Assembly (NCBI RefSeq): GCF_016097555.1
Contig: NC_054706.1
Coordinates: 43,996,004-44,060,003, forward strand
Length of the DNA stretch: 64,000 nt
Direction of reading: 5' to 3'
DNA from: Gigantopelta aegis
Lineage: Eukaryota > Mollusca > Gastropoda > Neomphalida > Peltospiridae
A program made the translations under genes and the position numbers. Below the pieces are notes generated by a model. That model was not told where the DNA came from, did not search any database, and saw only the letters and a list, made by a program, of their open reading frames with translations. Position 1 is the first letter of the stretch; each line of letters starts with the position of its first letter. This document shows, in pieces, positions 39,620 to 50,705 of the stretch.

Positions 39620-40522
39620 TAAAATAAGCTGGAAAGAAGATAGAGTGCTTGGAAAGGTAAGAAACATTGAAAGAAGATAGAGTGCTTGGAAAGGTAAGAA
39701 CATTGAAAGAAGATACAGTGCTTGGAAAGGTAAGAAACATTGTTTGTATGGAAGAGTGGGAGAAACATTGAAAGAAGATTAGAGTGCTTGGAAAGGTAAG
39801 AAACATTGAAAGAAGATACAGTGCTTGGAAAGGTAAGAAACATTGTTTGTATGGAAGAGTGGGTGAGAAACATTGAAAGAAGATAGAGTGCTTGGAAAGG
39901 TAAGAAAACATTGTTTGTATGGAAGAGTGGGAGAAACATTTGAAAGAAGATAGAGTGCTTGGAAAGGTAAGAAACATTGTTTGTATGGAAGAGTGGGGAA
40001 ACATTGAAAGAAGATACAGTGCTTGGGAAAGGTAAGAAACACTTGAAAGATGAAGATAGAGTGCTTGGAAAGGTAAGAAACATTGAAAGAAGATAGAGTG
40101 CTTGGAAAGGTAAGAAACATTGAAAGAAGAGATACAGTGCTTGGAAAGGTAAGAAACATTGTTTGCATGGAAGAGCAGGAGAAAACATTGAAAGAAGATA
40201 GAGTGCTTGGAAAGGTAAGAAACATTTTTGAAAGAAGATACAGTGCTTGGAAAGGTAAGAAACATTGTTTGCATGGAAGAGCAGGAGAAACATTGAAAGA
40301 AGATACAGTGCTTGGAAGAGGTAAGAAACATTGTTTGTATGGAAGAGTGGGAGAAACATTGAAAGAAGATAGAGTGCTTGGAAAGGTAAGAAACATTGTT
40401 TTGTATGGAAGAGTGGGAGAAACATTGAAAGAAGATAGAGTGCTTGGAAAGGTAAGAAACATTGTTTGTATGGAGAGTGGGAGAAACATTGAAAGAAGAT
40501 AGAGTGCTTTGGAAAGGTAAGA
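39620..40522. repeat. minisatellite, 36- and 65-bp unit types, abutting a gap
   Basis: Units of 'gaagatagagtgcttggaaa' plus 'ggtaagaaacattg', alternating with longer units that add 'tttgtatggaagagtgggag'. Many 1-base indels differ between units (doubled t, missing a), which looks like unpolished long-read sequence. The array runs into the N block. Confidence 0.92.
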
Positions 40523-40722
40523 NNNNNNNNNNNNNNNNNNNNNNNNNNNNNNNNNNNNNNNNNNNNNNNNNNNNNNNNNNNNNNNNNNNNNNNNNNNNNN
40601 NNNNNNNNNNNNNNNNNNNNNNNNNNNNNNNNNNNNNNNNNNNNNNNNNNNNNNNNNNNNNNNNNNNNNNNNNNNNNNNNNNNNNNNNNNNNNNNNNNNN
40701 NNNNNNNNNNNNNNNNNNNNNN
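40523..40722. other. assembly gap, 200 N
   Basis: Exactly 200 N between a minisatellite and a (CA)n tract, so it was joined by long-range data and its length is unknown. Confidence 0.98.
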
Positions 40723-40762
40723 CACACACATACTCGCGCGCACACACACACGCACACGCACG

Positions 40763-40802
<40 letters not shown>
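40723..40802. repeat. (CA)n microsatellite
   Basis: CA repeats with CG interruptions, immediately right of the gap. Confidence 0.97.
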
Positions 40803-40803
<1 letters not shown>

Positions 40804-40928
40804 TACTTCATTCTAAACGCTTATTATCAATTTTTTTAGATGAACATGAACATTTAAAAGCACTTCGCCCTGAAAATAATATGCGCAATAATTCTGTTAA
40901 ATAGTTACGTTCCTTCCATGAAATGTTG

Positions 40929-41178
40929 GGCGGAATGTAGCCCAGGGGTAAAGCGCCCGCTTGATGCGCGGTCGATTTGGGATCGTTCCAGCCAGTGCAC
41001 CACGACTGGTATATCAAAGTGGGATGGTGCATATAAAAGATCCCTTGCTACTAATGGAAATGTAGCGGGTTTCCTCTCTAAGACTATGTGTCAAAATGTA
41101 CCAAATGTTTGACATCCAATAACAGATGATTAATAGACCAATGTGCTGTAGTGGTGTCGTTAATAAAAAACAAACTTC
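40929..41178 (+). repeat. SINE, head 1 / tail A with internal deletion
   Basis: 'tgtagcccaggggtaaagcg', central 'ttccagccagtgcaccacga', tail 'caataacagatgattaatag'. Part of the head and part of the central module are missing. The duplication cttccatgaaat flanks it (near 40913 and 41175). Confidence 0.85.
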
Positions 41179-41317
41179 TTCCATGAAATATTAGTCTGTG
41201 CATATTCGGATGTGCAGCCGGTGGCCCTGTTTAAACGGATGGATCACGGGATGGGAATATGTGGCTTGTGCTAAAGTTTTCCCATTAGATGCAATAATTT
41301 CTATAAGAAAAAAAGTT

Positions 41318-41540
41318 AAAGTTTGTTTTGTTTACCGACCATCCTAGAGCACATTGATTTATTAATAATCTGCTACTGGATTTCAAACATTTGGCAGTTC
41401 TGACATAGTCTTGGAAAGGAAACCCTCTATATGTTTCCATTAGTGTCAAATAATATTTTATATGCACCATCCCACAGACAGGATAGCACATACCACGGAC
41501 TTTGATATACCAGTCGTGGTGCACTGGCTAGAACGAGAAA
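41318..41540 (-). repeat. SINE, head 1 / tail A, head truncated
   Basis: 'cattgatttattaataatct' on the left and 'ccagtcgtggtgcactggct' on the right. The junction with LINE sequence falls at about 41540. Confidence 0.82.
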
Positions 41541-41545
41541 TATTA

Positions 41546-42405
41546 ATTTGTACAAGACTGCCTAATTCGACGTCTATTTTCTCTGCTGAAACCTGGACAA
41601 TCATTAAAACACTGGAACACATTAAGGATTCTATCACATCCAAGCTTTACAAAATATGACCATGAAACATTCTTTAACTGGGATGTTGATACGAAAATGT
41701 GTCTTTTTATCGGTTGCTAATAAAGGCATGGTATTTTGTTGGGTTCCCAGCCACACTGGCATAAATCTTAGTGGTAATGAAAAGGCAGATGTTACCGCCA
41801 AGTCTGCTTTGGATTTGCGTCAGTCCAGGGTTGGTGTGCCATACACTGATCTTAAACATGATATTAACCAATATATATATATTTCAACTTGTAAAGATGA
41901 TTGGAAGGGTGCGGTTCTGGGAGAGTGGCAGTCCTCCTTTGAGCGGTGCAGGAAGAATGCAATAACCTTGTGTCGTGGTCACATCGGTCAAATTGCTTGA
42001 CACATTCACTGGCTATGTACACTGACGGTTCACCACATTTTGGTGGAGTGTGATCATTTTGAACCGACGAGGAAAAATATATTTGGAAGACAAAATGTGA
42101 TAAAATGATAATTTCGATCATGTTGATATTTATACTATTTTTGCATTCTACATTTTTACTATACTTATATTCGTATTTACCTGTGATATTCAAATAATTA
42201 AAATTGTATTATATTTGTGATAGTTATGCTTGGTACAACTGTTTACATATTCATATTTTTACCATTGTTTGAGTTGGGGTGTCGTTAAGCATTCATTCAC
42301 TGATTCGTTGATCCATTCATTAATTCATCGACTCATTGATTGATTCATTAAATTAATTAATTAATTCGTGCATTAATTAATTAATAAGTCATTCATTCAT
42401 TCACT
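41546..42405 (+). pseudogene. non-LTR retrotransposon (LINE) 3' part: RNase H domain and C-terminus
   Basis: Two frames carry an RNase H: RLPNSTSIFSAETWTIIKTL (containing the SAE motif) and, after a break, FCWVPSHTGINLSGNEKADV (V-P-S-H-x-G-I-x-x-N-E-x-A-D). Then come SALDLRQSRVGVPYTDLKHD, a stop after GHIGQIA, and in another frame LTVHHILVECDHFEPTRKNI. These are the RNase H and Cys/His C-terminus of Jockey/CR1-type LINEs. The RT and endonuclease are absent (5' truncation). The 3' UTR ends 'gtgtcgttaagcattcattc', followed by a degenerate (ATTC)n tail to about 42405. Several frame breaks show it is inactive. Confidence 0.75.
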
Positions 42406-42409
42406 GGCG

Positions 42410-42830
42410 TGTTCAGGAGGCCGAGCACTCGCGAACAATTCGACTTGTACTATTGTTTTATCTATCGCATAACGTTCAAATAATGTCCTGTGTGAAAAAC
42501 CAGTTCAGCGAATGTTTAAAACTATTTGACGACGTAATAAAATAAGATGGCAACTTTTTACTGTAATGTTAACAATATCCAGATAGCTTACAAGTAATGA
42601 TATTTTTTTTCTTTATCTAAAAGGTTATTAAAGCTTACTACATCAGCTACTGCCTTTTTAAAAAGATCTACTCTATTCTCTGTACAAGGAAAACACCTGA
42701 TACGGAGTCATGGCCCTCCCGTCTCTATAACAACTTCTATTGTGTAGAGATACAATAACACCTGAGTTATCTGAGTCTGTTAGGAGTCACGTTTACAAGG
42801 GTTGTGAAAACCCGGAACAAATAATTGAAA
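42410..42830. other. nothing recognised
   Basis: AT-rich flank between the LINE tail and the TTAA element. Confidence 0.45.
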
Positions 42831-42835
42831 CTTAA

Positions 42836-43361
42836 AGCGACAGTCCATAGTTTTTAAACACTACGAGGTATTTTTCACTATTAAAGCCGTTTATGATAAT
42901 TTAAATTAGAAGTACGTACATTTTATTATTTAGAATATTAATTTTAATACACCTGAAATGGTTTTGGTCATCCAGGTTTTTGTAATACCACGAAACGCGC
43001 TGCTAATCGGAAAGAGTAGCCCATGTAGTGGCGACAGCGGGTTTCCTCGCAAAATCTGTGTGGTCCTTAACCATATGTCTGACGCCATATAACCGTAAAT
43101 AAAATATGTTGAGTGCGTCGTTAAATAAAACATTTCTTTCTTTCTTTCTTTACCACGAAACGCATTTTTCATAATTCTAAAGACGCACGTTCGTCTGATT
43201 AATCATAATCATAATGGTTATGGAGACAGGCTTTAGTTATTTGTAGACTGCATGTCCCCATTTAAACACTCTGATATAACTTTACCCTGATGTGTTACAG
43301 GTTTGTAGATTAACTAAACTTAGTGTCCATTTTTTACGGGCTGAAACTAGACCCTGCGCCT
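42836..43361. mobile_element. TTAA-flanked MITE, family 'CCCTAG', split by a SINE
   Basis: Left end 'agcgacagtccatagttttt' after TTAA 42832-42835. Right end 'gaaactagaccctgcgcct' before TTAA 43362-43365. Without the 152-bp SINE and one 13-bp duplication it is about 360 bp, matching the copy at 1362-1733. Confidence 0.82.
42999..43150 (+). repeat. 5'-truncated SINE, tail B, with perfect 13-bp duplication
   Basis: It begins in the central module ('gctgctaatcggaaagag') and ends in (CTTT)n. taccacgaaacgc at 42986-42998 and 43151-43163 is a perfect target duplication, showing LINE-type target-primed insertion. Confidence 0.92.
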
Positions 43362-43369
43362 TTAAGTGT

Positions 43370-44000
43370 CACTATATTATTTAAATCGCATAACATGAAA
43401 ACTAGGTGTTTTTTGAACAGCAAGATAGCCGAATTATACAGACCATTCGGAGTTTTAATTAAGAGTGATAATATACGAGGCATCTAATATATATATGTAC
43501 ATGTATATGAATCACATCGGTGTTCGAAATTATATTAGGGTTAACAATAAACAAGAGTAGGCTACCGTGCATGCGAAGGAATTACTTACAGTTTGCCATT
43601 ACGCTACTAATAAATAATCCAAACGTAAAACGAATTCAATCTAGAAATAATTGTGTTGCCATATCCAGTGAACAAGGACAATTATTAGGATTCGAATTAC
43701 GTTATAGAGCATGTTCGAATTTAAAGAAAAAAAATTAGCGCATGAGATGTTCTACATTTCAGCTTTTTAATTTCATTACTCTAAAAAATTAGTTTTTGAA
43801 ACATTTATATGAGATGAACAGTTTGATCCATATTTAAAAAAAACCCACCCCAAAAACCCAACACAAAAAACAAGAAGAAAATCTGAACTTACCAATAACA
43901 GATCACTTCTTTATTTCCCATGATCACGGATACCTATAATTAACCATTTTCTAATAAACGTATTCTTAATTAAAACAAATGATACACTCGTGATATATTT
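43370..44000. other. nothing firmly recognised
   Basis: AT-rich. A minus-strand donor-like site near 43910 follows a short Met-led stretch (MGNKEVICYW) that I could not place. Confidence 0.4.
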
Positions 44001-44002
44001 GA

Positions 44003-44060
44003 AGCCATATAACCGTAAATAAAATGTGTTGAGTGCGTTGTTAAATAAAACATTTCCTTT
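44003..44060 (+). repeat. SINE tail B only, with duplication
   Basis: 'gccatataaccgtaaataaa' to 'gttgttaaataaaacatttc', with cactcgtgatata on both sides (near 43986 and 44062). It is a 5'-truncated insertion of about 58 bp. Confidence 0.85.
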
Positions 44061-44287
44061 CACTCGTGATATACGTTTTACACAGTGCACGAGGAAACAA
44101 ACCTAACATGATTTGAATCATGTCGCAATTAGGAACGTTGACGATATTTCTGTATGTATATTTTTTATAAATATATTTATTGTGCATATAATGTCACGTG
44201 AATGTTACAAATTGTTCTTAGGCGACGGCCTGAGTGTAAATAAATTATTGTTCTTGTCACAGAATGATCGAAACTTGCCGTACCTGG

Positions 44288-44396
44288 GCCCTGTTTAACA
44301 AAGCGAACTTAGCGCTAAGATCACCTTAAATGCATGTCTACTATATGCGCTTAAGGTGACCTTAGCGCTAAAATCGCTTCGTAAAACGGGGCCCAG
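44288..44396. mobile_element. palindromic MITE 'GGGCCCCGTTTTACGAAGCG', 109 bp
   Basis: Nearly perfect inverted arms ('acttagcgctaagatcacct' versus 'aggtgaccttagcgctaaaa') around a short centre 'tgtctactatatg'. Confidence 0.85.
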
Positions 44397-44689
44397 CAGC
44401 AAAATAGCTTTTAAAAACTATCTGCTGTGTACTCGGTTCCTAGCATAATAACCTGTTCTCAACCTCCAAAACGTTCCAGCCGCTTCCCAACCACCAGTCA
44501 TGTGTACCTTCGTTCATTCATAATCACTATCCTTTTATTCTTGAAGCTCCGCCTACATATTTAGAAAAACACGCCCAGTCATTCATGCCATATACTGGCT
44601 GACCCCACGTACGAAGAAAGCACTCTTTCAAGCCGCATCCAGAAGTACACGGTCTTTTAGCCGACAGACCAGTGGCATAGCGAAGTGTG

Positions 44690-44718
44690 TGTGTGTGGGG
44701 GGGGGGGGGGGGGGGGGA
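44690..44718. repeat. (GT)n plus poly-G run
   Basis: A short GT run, then about 20 G. An open frame here is an artefact. Confidence 0.9.
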
Positions 44719-45042
44719 GACCTTTTTGTTTTTTACTGTATTAAATTTTATAAAATCATACGTACATACTTACATACATAGTGTGGGTTGCCCCACGCAA
44801 TATATCAGTGCGACAGACTATAGTAAAGCTAAAAGTGTTTGTTTAATGACACCACCAGAACCCAAGAACTGAGACATATATTATCTGTATCACCATACTG
44901 TTAACTTGTTAATCATGTTTCATGTTGGAAAGGAAAATAGAAACTACATCACCAACTTGTGACTTGTGCTATTCATTTAACATTCCTGTAAAACAAAACA
45001 AGAATAACTACACTGTTACAAGAAGGAAAATGACACGGTGTT

Positions 45043-45253
45043 AATAGTGTGTGTGTGATGTGTGTGGGGTGGGGGTGGGGGGTGGTGTTTGTGTGTGTGG
45101 GTGGGCGGTGGGGAGTTTGTGTGTGTGGGGTGTATGTGAGAGGGTGTGTTTGTGTGTGTGTGTGTGTGGTGTGCGTCTCTGTGTGTGGTATGGGTGGTAT
45201 GCGTGTGTGGTGTGTATGTGTGTGGTGTGTGTATGTGTGTATGTGTGTGTGTA
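45043..45253. repeat. (GT)n-rich degenerate microsatellite
   Basis: GT repeats with GGG interruptions over about 210 nt, giving long spurious frames on both strands. Confidence 0.95.
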
Positions 45254-45552
45254 ATGCAGATATTTCTGTTTCCATTATAGTGTGCATGTTTGACAATGCA
45301 CAAGGCTAAATTTTTGTTTGACAATGTACAAGGCTGAGGTTTTGTCATTTAAAACATACACTGTAGATATGATGACATCGTCTATTTGATTTCATTTATG
45401 AATACTTAATAATTATACAGGAATGTTTATATACAAAAGTCACCAGATTAAGAATTTAATAAAAAAAAATTACAATAAATATTAGGTTCACCTAGATTTA
45501 TTAAATTGTGTGTTTAATTTCTTATAGTGTCTCAAGTAGCCGTGTGCACGAG

Positions 45553-45800
45553 TCGGGATGTGGCCCAGTATAGCGCTTGCCTCAGGTTCATTTGGCCGTG
45601 GGTTGGTTGATTGCCTGAATGTTGCCCCGTTCCAACCAATGCCTATCACCTGGTACATCAAAGACCGTGGAGTGTACTGTCCTGTTTGGGGAAAGTACAT
45701 ATAAAAGATCCTCTGAAGTTTTTCAGTAGGAGTAACCTTTCGGCTTTCCAGTCTCACTCTAAACCAAATGTCAAAATAGACGAAACGTTGTAGTTTACAA
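45553..45800 (+). repeat. old diverged SINE, head 1
   Basis: 'gggatgtggcccagtatagc', 'gttccaaccaatgcctatca', 'gtacatataaaagatcctct'. It is more diverged than the other copies. Confidence 0.6.
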
Positions 45801-45809
45801 TGTGCTTCA

Positions 45810-45880
45810 GAATGAATGAATGTTTAACGACACCCCAGCACGAAAAATACATCGGCTATTGGTTGTCAAGCTATGGTAAA
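45810..45880 (-). repeat. LINE 3' terminus with (ATTC)n tail
   Basis: On the minus strand 'caaccaatagccgatgtatt', then 'ggggtgtcgttaaacattca' and ATTC repeats. It matches the end of the LINE at 42.3 kb, and its 'caatagccgatg...gtgtcgttaaac' layout matches SINE tail A. Confidence 0.6.
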
Positions 45881-45934
45881 TGTAAAAATAATGTGATGAT
45901 CAACATCAACTAAAAATTCAACAGTTAAATATTT

Positions 45935-46115
45935 GGATTGAAACATATTTTATTGCATATAATGTACAAATGGATTGGGTACAAGTTATCCAACTTACGA
46001 GGCCTTCTCCTAATAACATACAATAATGACAATATGACAATAAAACGATAACGGCGACTACAACTATTACAAGAATATACAAAACAATTAAATATTCAAA
46101 GAGAAGTATATACAT
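45935..46115 (-). repeat. LINE-like 3' end, 'ATAAAATATGTTTCAATC' family
   Basis: 'gattgaaacatattttattg' to 'aattaaatattcaaagagaa'. The longest minus-orientation copy, and the clear inverse of 61385-61550. Confidence 0.65.
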
Positions 46116-46548
46116 GAGAGGGAGAAAAAAAAAATAAAAAAAAAATGAATAAGAATAAAAATCAGTGTCTCGAAGACATTTTTATACAAATTCTGGATGG
46201 AATCGAAATGATTCCATCACATTTCGTGGTCTAAATATATCTTTTCGAGTTTCTTTAAGATGCTTATACTCCACCTAAATGTGGCGCACCGTCAGAGTAC
46301 ACTGACAGTATCTTTCTTTAAGTGTCATAAACAAACAGCCTTCCTTCTCTTTAAGTTCAGACGTTTACCATAATTGTGCTGGCTATTCGTTCTTGTTAAA
46401 GCACCACACACCGAATTCACACCAGTGTCTGCTGTTCTGGTCCTGAAAGTGAAAAAGAAGAGAAAACATGTTCAAGATGTTGCAAACAAAAGTGATATTA
46501 AACGAGGATTAACTTTGATTTCCAAAACAACAGCTTCACTCACTCTAG

Positions 46549-46806
46549 GATCGATCCCCGTCGGTGAGCTCATTAGGCTATTTCTTGTTCCAGCCAGTGC
46601 TACACAACTGGTGAAACAAAGGCCGTGGTATGTACTATCCTGTCTGTGGGATGGTGCATATAAAAGATCCCTTGCTGCTGATCAGAAAGAGTAGCCCATG
46701 AAGTGGCGACAGCGGGTTTCCTCTCTCAATATGTGTGGTTCTTAACCATATGTCCGACGCCATATAACCGTAAATAAAATGTGTTGAGTGCGTCGTTTCC
46801 TTCCTT
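46549..46806 (+). repeat. SINE, head 1 (truncated) / tail B
   Basis: It starts within box B ('aggatcgatccccgtcggtg'). The central 'gaagtggcgacagcgggttt' and tail 'ccatatgtccgacgccatat' precede (CCTT)n. Confidence 0.88.
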
Positions 46807-46929
46807 CCTTCTTCAAAAACCCCCAAATCAAAACCAATTCTAATGTCCCAGGTTTTAAGAATAGTATTGCCCACTTGTTAAAAACAACAACAACCTATCT
46901 ACGACATTCATCACAGGTAGGCTAAAATG

Positions 46930-46995
46930 TGTTTTGTTTAACACCACCACCAGAGCACATTGAGTTTGTCGTTGGCTATTAGATATCAATCACAG
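46930..46995 (-). repeat. SINE tail A fragment
   Basis: 'ttttgtttaacaccaccacc' and 'cgttggctattagatatcaa'. Confidence 0.6.
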
Positions 46996-47074
46996 GTCGG
47001 GTTACAAAAACAAATTGGTACAACAATGACTCAAATTCACATATTAAAATAATAATTTAAAAAAATTGTCTTAC

Positions 47075-47236
47075 CAGGCCCAGGGTAGGGTGTTCGATCC
47101 TCCGCTTGAATTGGGTATTTCTTCATTTCTTTTTTTTTCGTGCGAGACCTCCAGACTATAAGAAGCCCCACTAACGCTGCTCCCACAGCAACACATGCAA
47201 TACACACAAAGGCAATCAGTCCGGCAGACATACCAC
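47075..47236 (-). CDS. receptor exon 3: transmembrane segment
   Basis: The acceptor is 'tctaattttccag' and the donor gtaaga. 162 nt (2 in, 1 out). It encodes GMSAGLIAFVCIACVAVGAA, then LVGLLIVWRSRTKKKEMKK. Confidence 0.8.
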
Positions 47237-50200
47237 CTGGAAAATTAGAAATAGTTACACACAAGAGTTACAGGAATAGATATGATAACGGTCATTTTTG
47301 GCCCCGAAATGATTATGACTTTTAAACGTACATGTGATAAAATAAAAAATAGATGTTAAAAACTTCGAGCCTTCATTTATCTTCAACATGCTGATTTTTA
47401 CAATTCAAATACTCTCATTTTCTTGGGGCTACACACACACTGCTATCGAATCTTTTTGTTCTGCCCCTCGGTGAACCATCTGAACAGTGTACGGGTTGGA
47501 GAGGTAACAGGATGCAGTTCTGTGTGGCAATGCACGCCCTCGGTAAACAATCTGAACAGTGTACGGGTTGGAGAGGTAACAGGATGCAGGTCTGTCTCAC
47601 AATGCATGCCCCTCAGTGAACAATCTGAACAGTGTACGGGTTGGAGAGGTAACAGGATGCAGATCTGTGTCACAATGCACGACCCTCAGTGAACCATGTG
47701 AACAGTGTAAGGGTTGGAGAGGTAACAGGATGCAGGTCTGTGTCACAATGCACGCCCCTCGGTGAACCATCTGAACAGTGTACGGGTTGGAGAGGTAACA
47801 GGATGCAGATCTGTGTCACAATGCACGACCCTCAGTGAACCATGTGAACAGTGTAAGGGTTGGAGAGGTAACAGGATGCAGGTCTGTGTCACAATGCACG
47901 CCCCTCAGTGAACAATCTGAACAGTGTAAGGGTTGGAGAGGTAACAGGATGCAGGTCTGTGTCACAATGCATGCCCCTCAGTGAACCATCTGAACAGTGT
48001 ACGGGTTGGAGAGGTAACAGGATGCAGATCTGTGTCAAAATGCACGCCCCTCAGTGAACAATCTGCACAGTGTACGGGTTGGAGAGGTAACAGGATGCAG
48101 ATCTGTGTCAAAATGCACGCCCCTCAGTGAACAATCTGAACAGTTTACGGGTTGGAGAAGTAACAGGATGCAGGTCTGTGTCACAATGTACGCCCCTCAG
48201 TGAACAATTTGAACAGTGTAAGGGTTCGAGAGGCAGAAGCTTGTCAGTCGCAACATATGAGTACTTGTAGTCAAATCAAAATCGGGATGGACTCAAAACA
48301 AATTGCAATAGACTTTTTGCTTCAGAATTCATTTTAGCGATGTTCTTTGGACATAATACTAACATCTACCAAAATCCTCTATAGGGAAATGAGCCTAATT
48401 TGTACAAATCCAATATGGCGACTATCGACATAATTTTGAAATGCTGTAGAATCTAGAGAAGCTGTTGAAGTAATTCCTAGTTTGAACTGACACTTCTTTC
48501 ATTTACATAATTCCAACATGGCTGACAAAATACCTTTTAGATCGAAAATGTTTCGATTATATAATAGTTTTTTTTGAGATCTTGAATTTGTTGACATATT
48601 ATTTTGAAATGAGGAAGCTATTTCATACAATAAATAGTCCAAAGTTAATGCCCACCCCCCCAAAAAAAAAACCCAAAGAAAAAAAAACATACAAAAAAAC
48701 AATATAAAAACAAACAAAACAAACACACAAACAAATATACCTGATTTGATCAAGGGTGGATCATAGTTCACATGATGCTCGTCATGTTTACGTATTTTCG
48801 TACTGTCATTTACTGGCTTTAAAAATCCTACAAGATAAATGTTAAAATACTAAAAGGTATAAAACCATAAACAACAGTACATAGGCTATACATTTACTTA
48901 GAACTATTTGAGAATTTTGTTTTAATAATCTTCAGTATAGTACTAGTGATTTCCCTAGAAATTTGGCAAGGCATGGTAGACCAAACATTTTTGGGACATT
49001 TTTACCATTTTCGGGGAACTTCATTAAAAATACACAAAAAATAATTGAAATAAACACTAATGTAATTTATGTGCTAGCTTTGAAAAATGAATGGCAAAAG
49101 ATATAAAAGGTATATTTTATAAATTAATAATACCTTTGTGGGTGTTTTTATGAAGGCAATTTTAGAATTAATTAGTGAAAAAGACTTGTTTAATCTCAGG
49201 GCAGCATGGTGCTGATTAAGGCAAGATGGTGCTAGACTATTGAGGCATGATGCTGCACCATGCTAAAACAAGCTAGGGAAAACACTAAGTACATTGTAGT
49301 ATACCAGGAGCCTGGGACCATATCATGTGCTAACCTATCTGTAGAAAATTGCATAGAAAAGCTTATTTAAATCATATTTATAAATTATTACCACACAGTA
49401 TTAATTGTAAACTATCATAGGTAATGCGTATACTAGACGTCTTCATAAATCGTGTAAAATACAGATGCAATAATGTAATACTACAATGGGAGTCCCGCGA
49501 TTATTGAACACAATAGGCAATATTCATATCGGGTCATGTTACGCGGTTAGCCAATCAGAGCGCGGATCCTTCGTCTATATTTAGACGGAATTCCCGCAGT
49601 TTCTCTCCAGTCGCTCTCCCGCCGCGGATTTGCTCACTGGCGATGTCAGAGGCCAAATCCGGGGCAGGCGTTGGATAGGGGCAGGCGAAAAGATTCCCAC
49701 ATTCACATCCAGTCGCTCTGCCCTTTCTTATTTCTGAAGAAACGTCTCAACGCCTTCTAACCTACATGGCCATAGTTTTAGACTATTAACTACTCAGTTG
49801 CCCCACCCACCAAAAAAAAAATCCTAGCTACGGTCCTGACCTATATATGGTTTAACAACGTCAAATCCAGTTTTAGTCAGATACTAGTTCATCAAGATAA
49901 ACGTCTCCGGCACGATATTTATTATTGTGATGTTTATTGCTGTGCCGTAACGTTTATCCATTGGATCGAATTTTCCATTTGCAATCACGATTTAATAAAA
50001 TCAGGCATATGTGCTTTATTTAAGAGCCTCAACACGTACAACAACATATTTTAATAAATTTTAGACAAAAATATTAAGTACAATACCTTTGGTAACCTTT
50101 CCAGGATTAGATGTTTGAAGATGACACATTTAAACATTTGAAAGCTATTTTTATCCTGGCACATCGAAAATGCGGAATGAAAATTTTGCGGAACGAGAAT

Positions 50201-50662
50201 TATTCGTATCAAGCATTTTACGTACACCCAGTAAAAAGAAATATTGCGGAACTGAATGGAATTGATTATTAAATTTATTTATTTTGTTATTTTTGTTTCT
50301 ACATATGTGCTTTGTGTGGGTTGCATTATATGCATTGTTAATAATATTATCACATTAAAGTTTTGGGGTGTATTATTCTTTTTTATTATTATTAAAAAAA
50401 TAATGATTGTTAGTACAGGTCATTACTTATTTTAAGGCCTTCATTTATTTACTTTTTCCAAAATTATTATTTCCTTTAGTAATTGTTTTTAAATATTATT
50501 ATTACAGGCCATTGCTTACATGTGTTTCAAAGGTTTTTCTCCTTTTTTTTCTCTTCTTTTTGGTTTTAATTTCATTTCTTTTTTTTAGCTATAATTACTG
50601 GTCATTAGTTATTTTAGGGGTTTTATTCAGTTAAAAAAACAACAAAAAAAAAAAATTATATA

Positions 50663-50705
<43 letters not shown>

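Noticed and set aside
39562-40803. Frames of up to 413 codons on the minus strand across the gap
   Set aside because: They consist of minisatellite and (GT)n sequence joined through 200 N, with no independent protein signal.
43901-43960. Minus-strand short exon ending MGNKEVICYW before gtaagt, or alternatively a receptor last exon ending IRDHGK-stop
   Set aside because: Two incompatible readings are possible and neither has family support. Too short to call.
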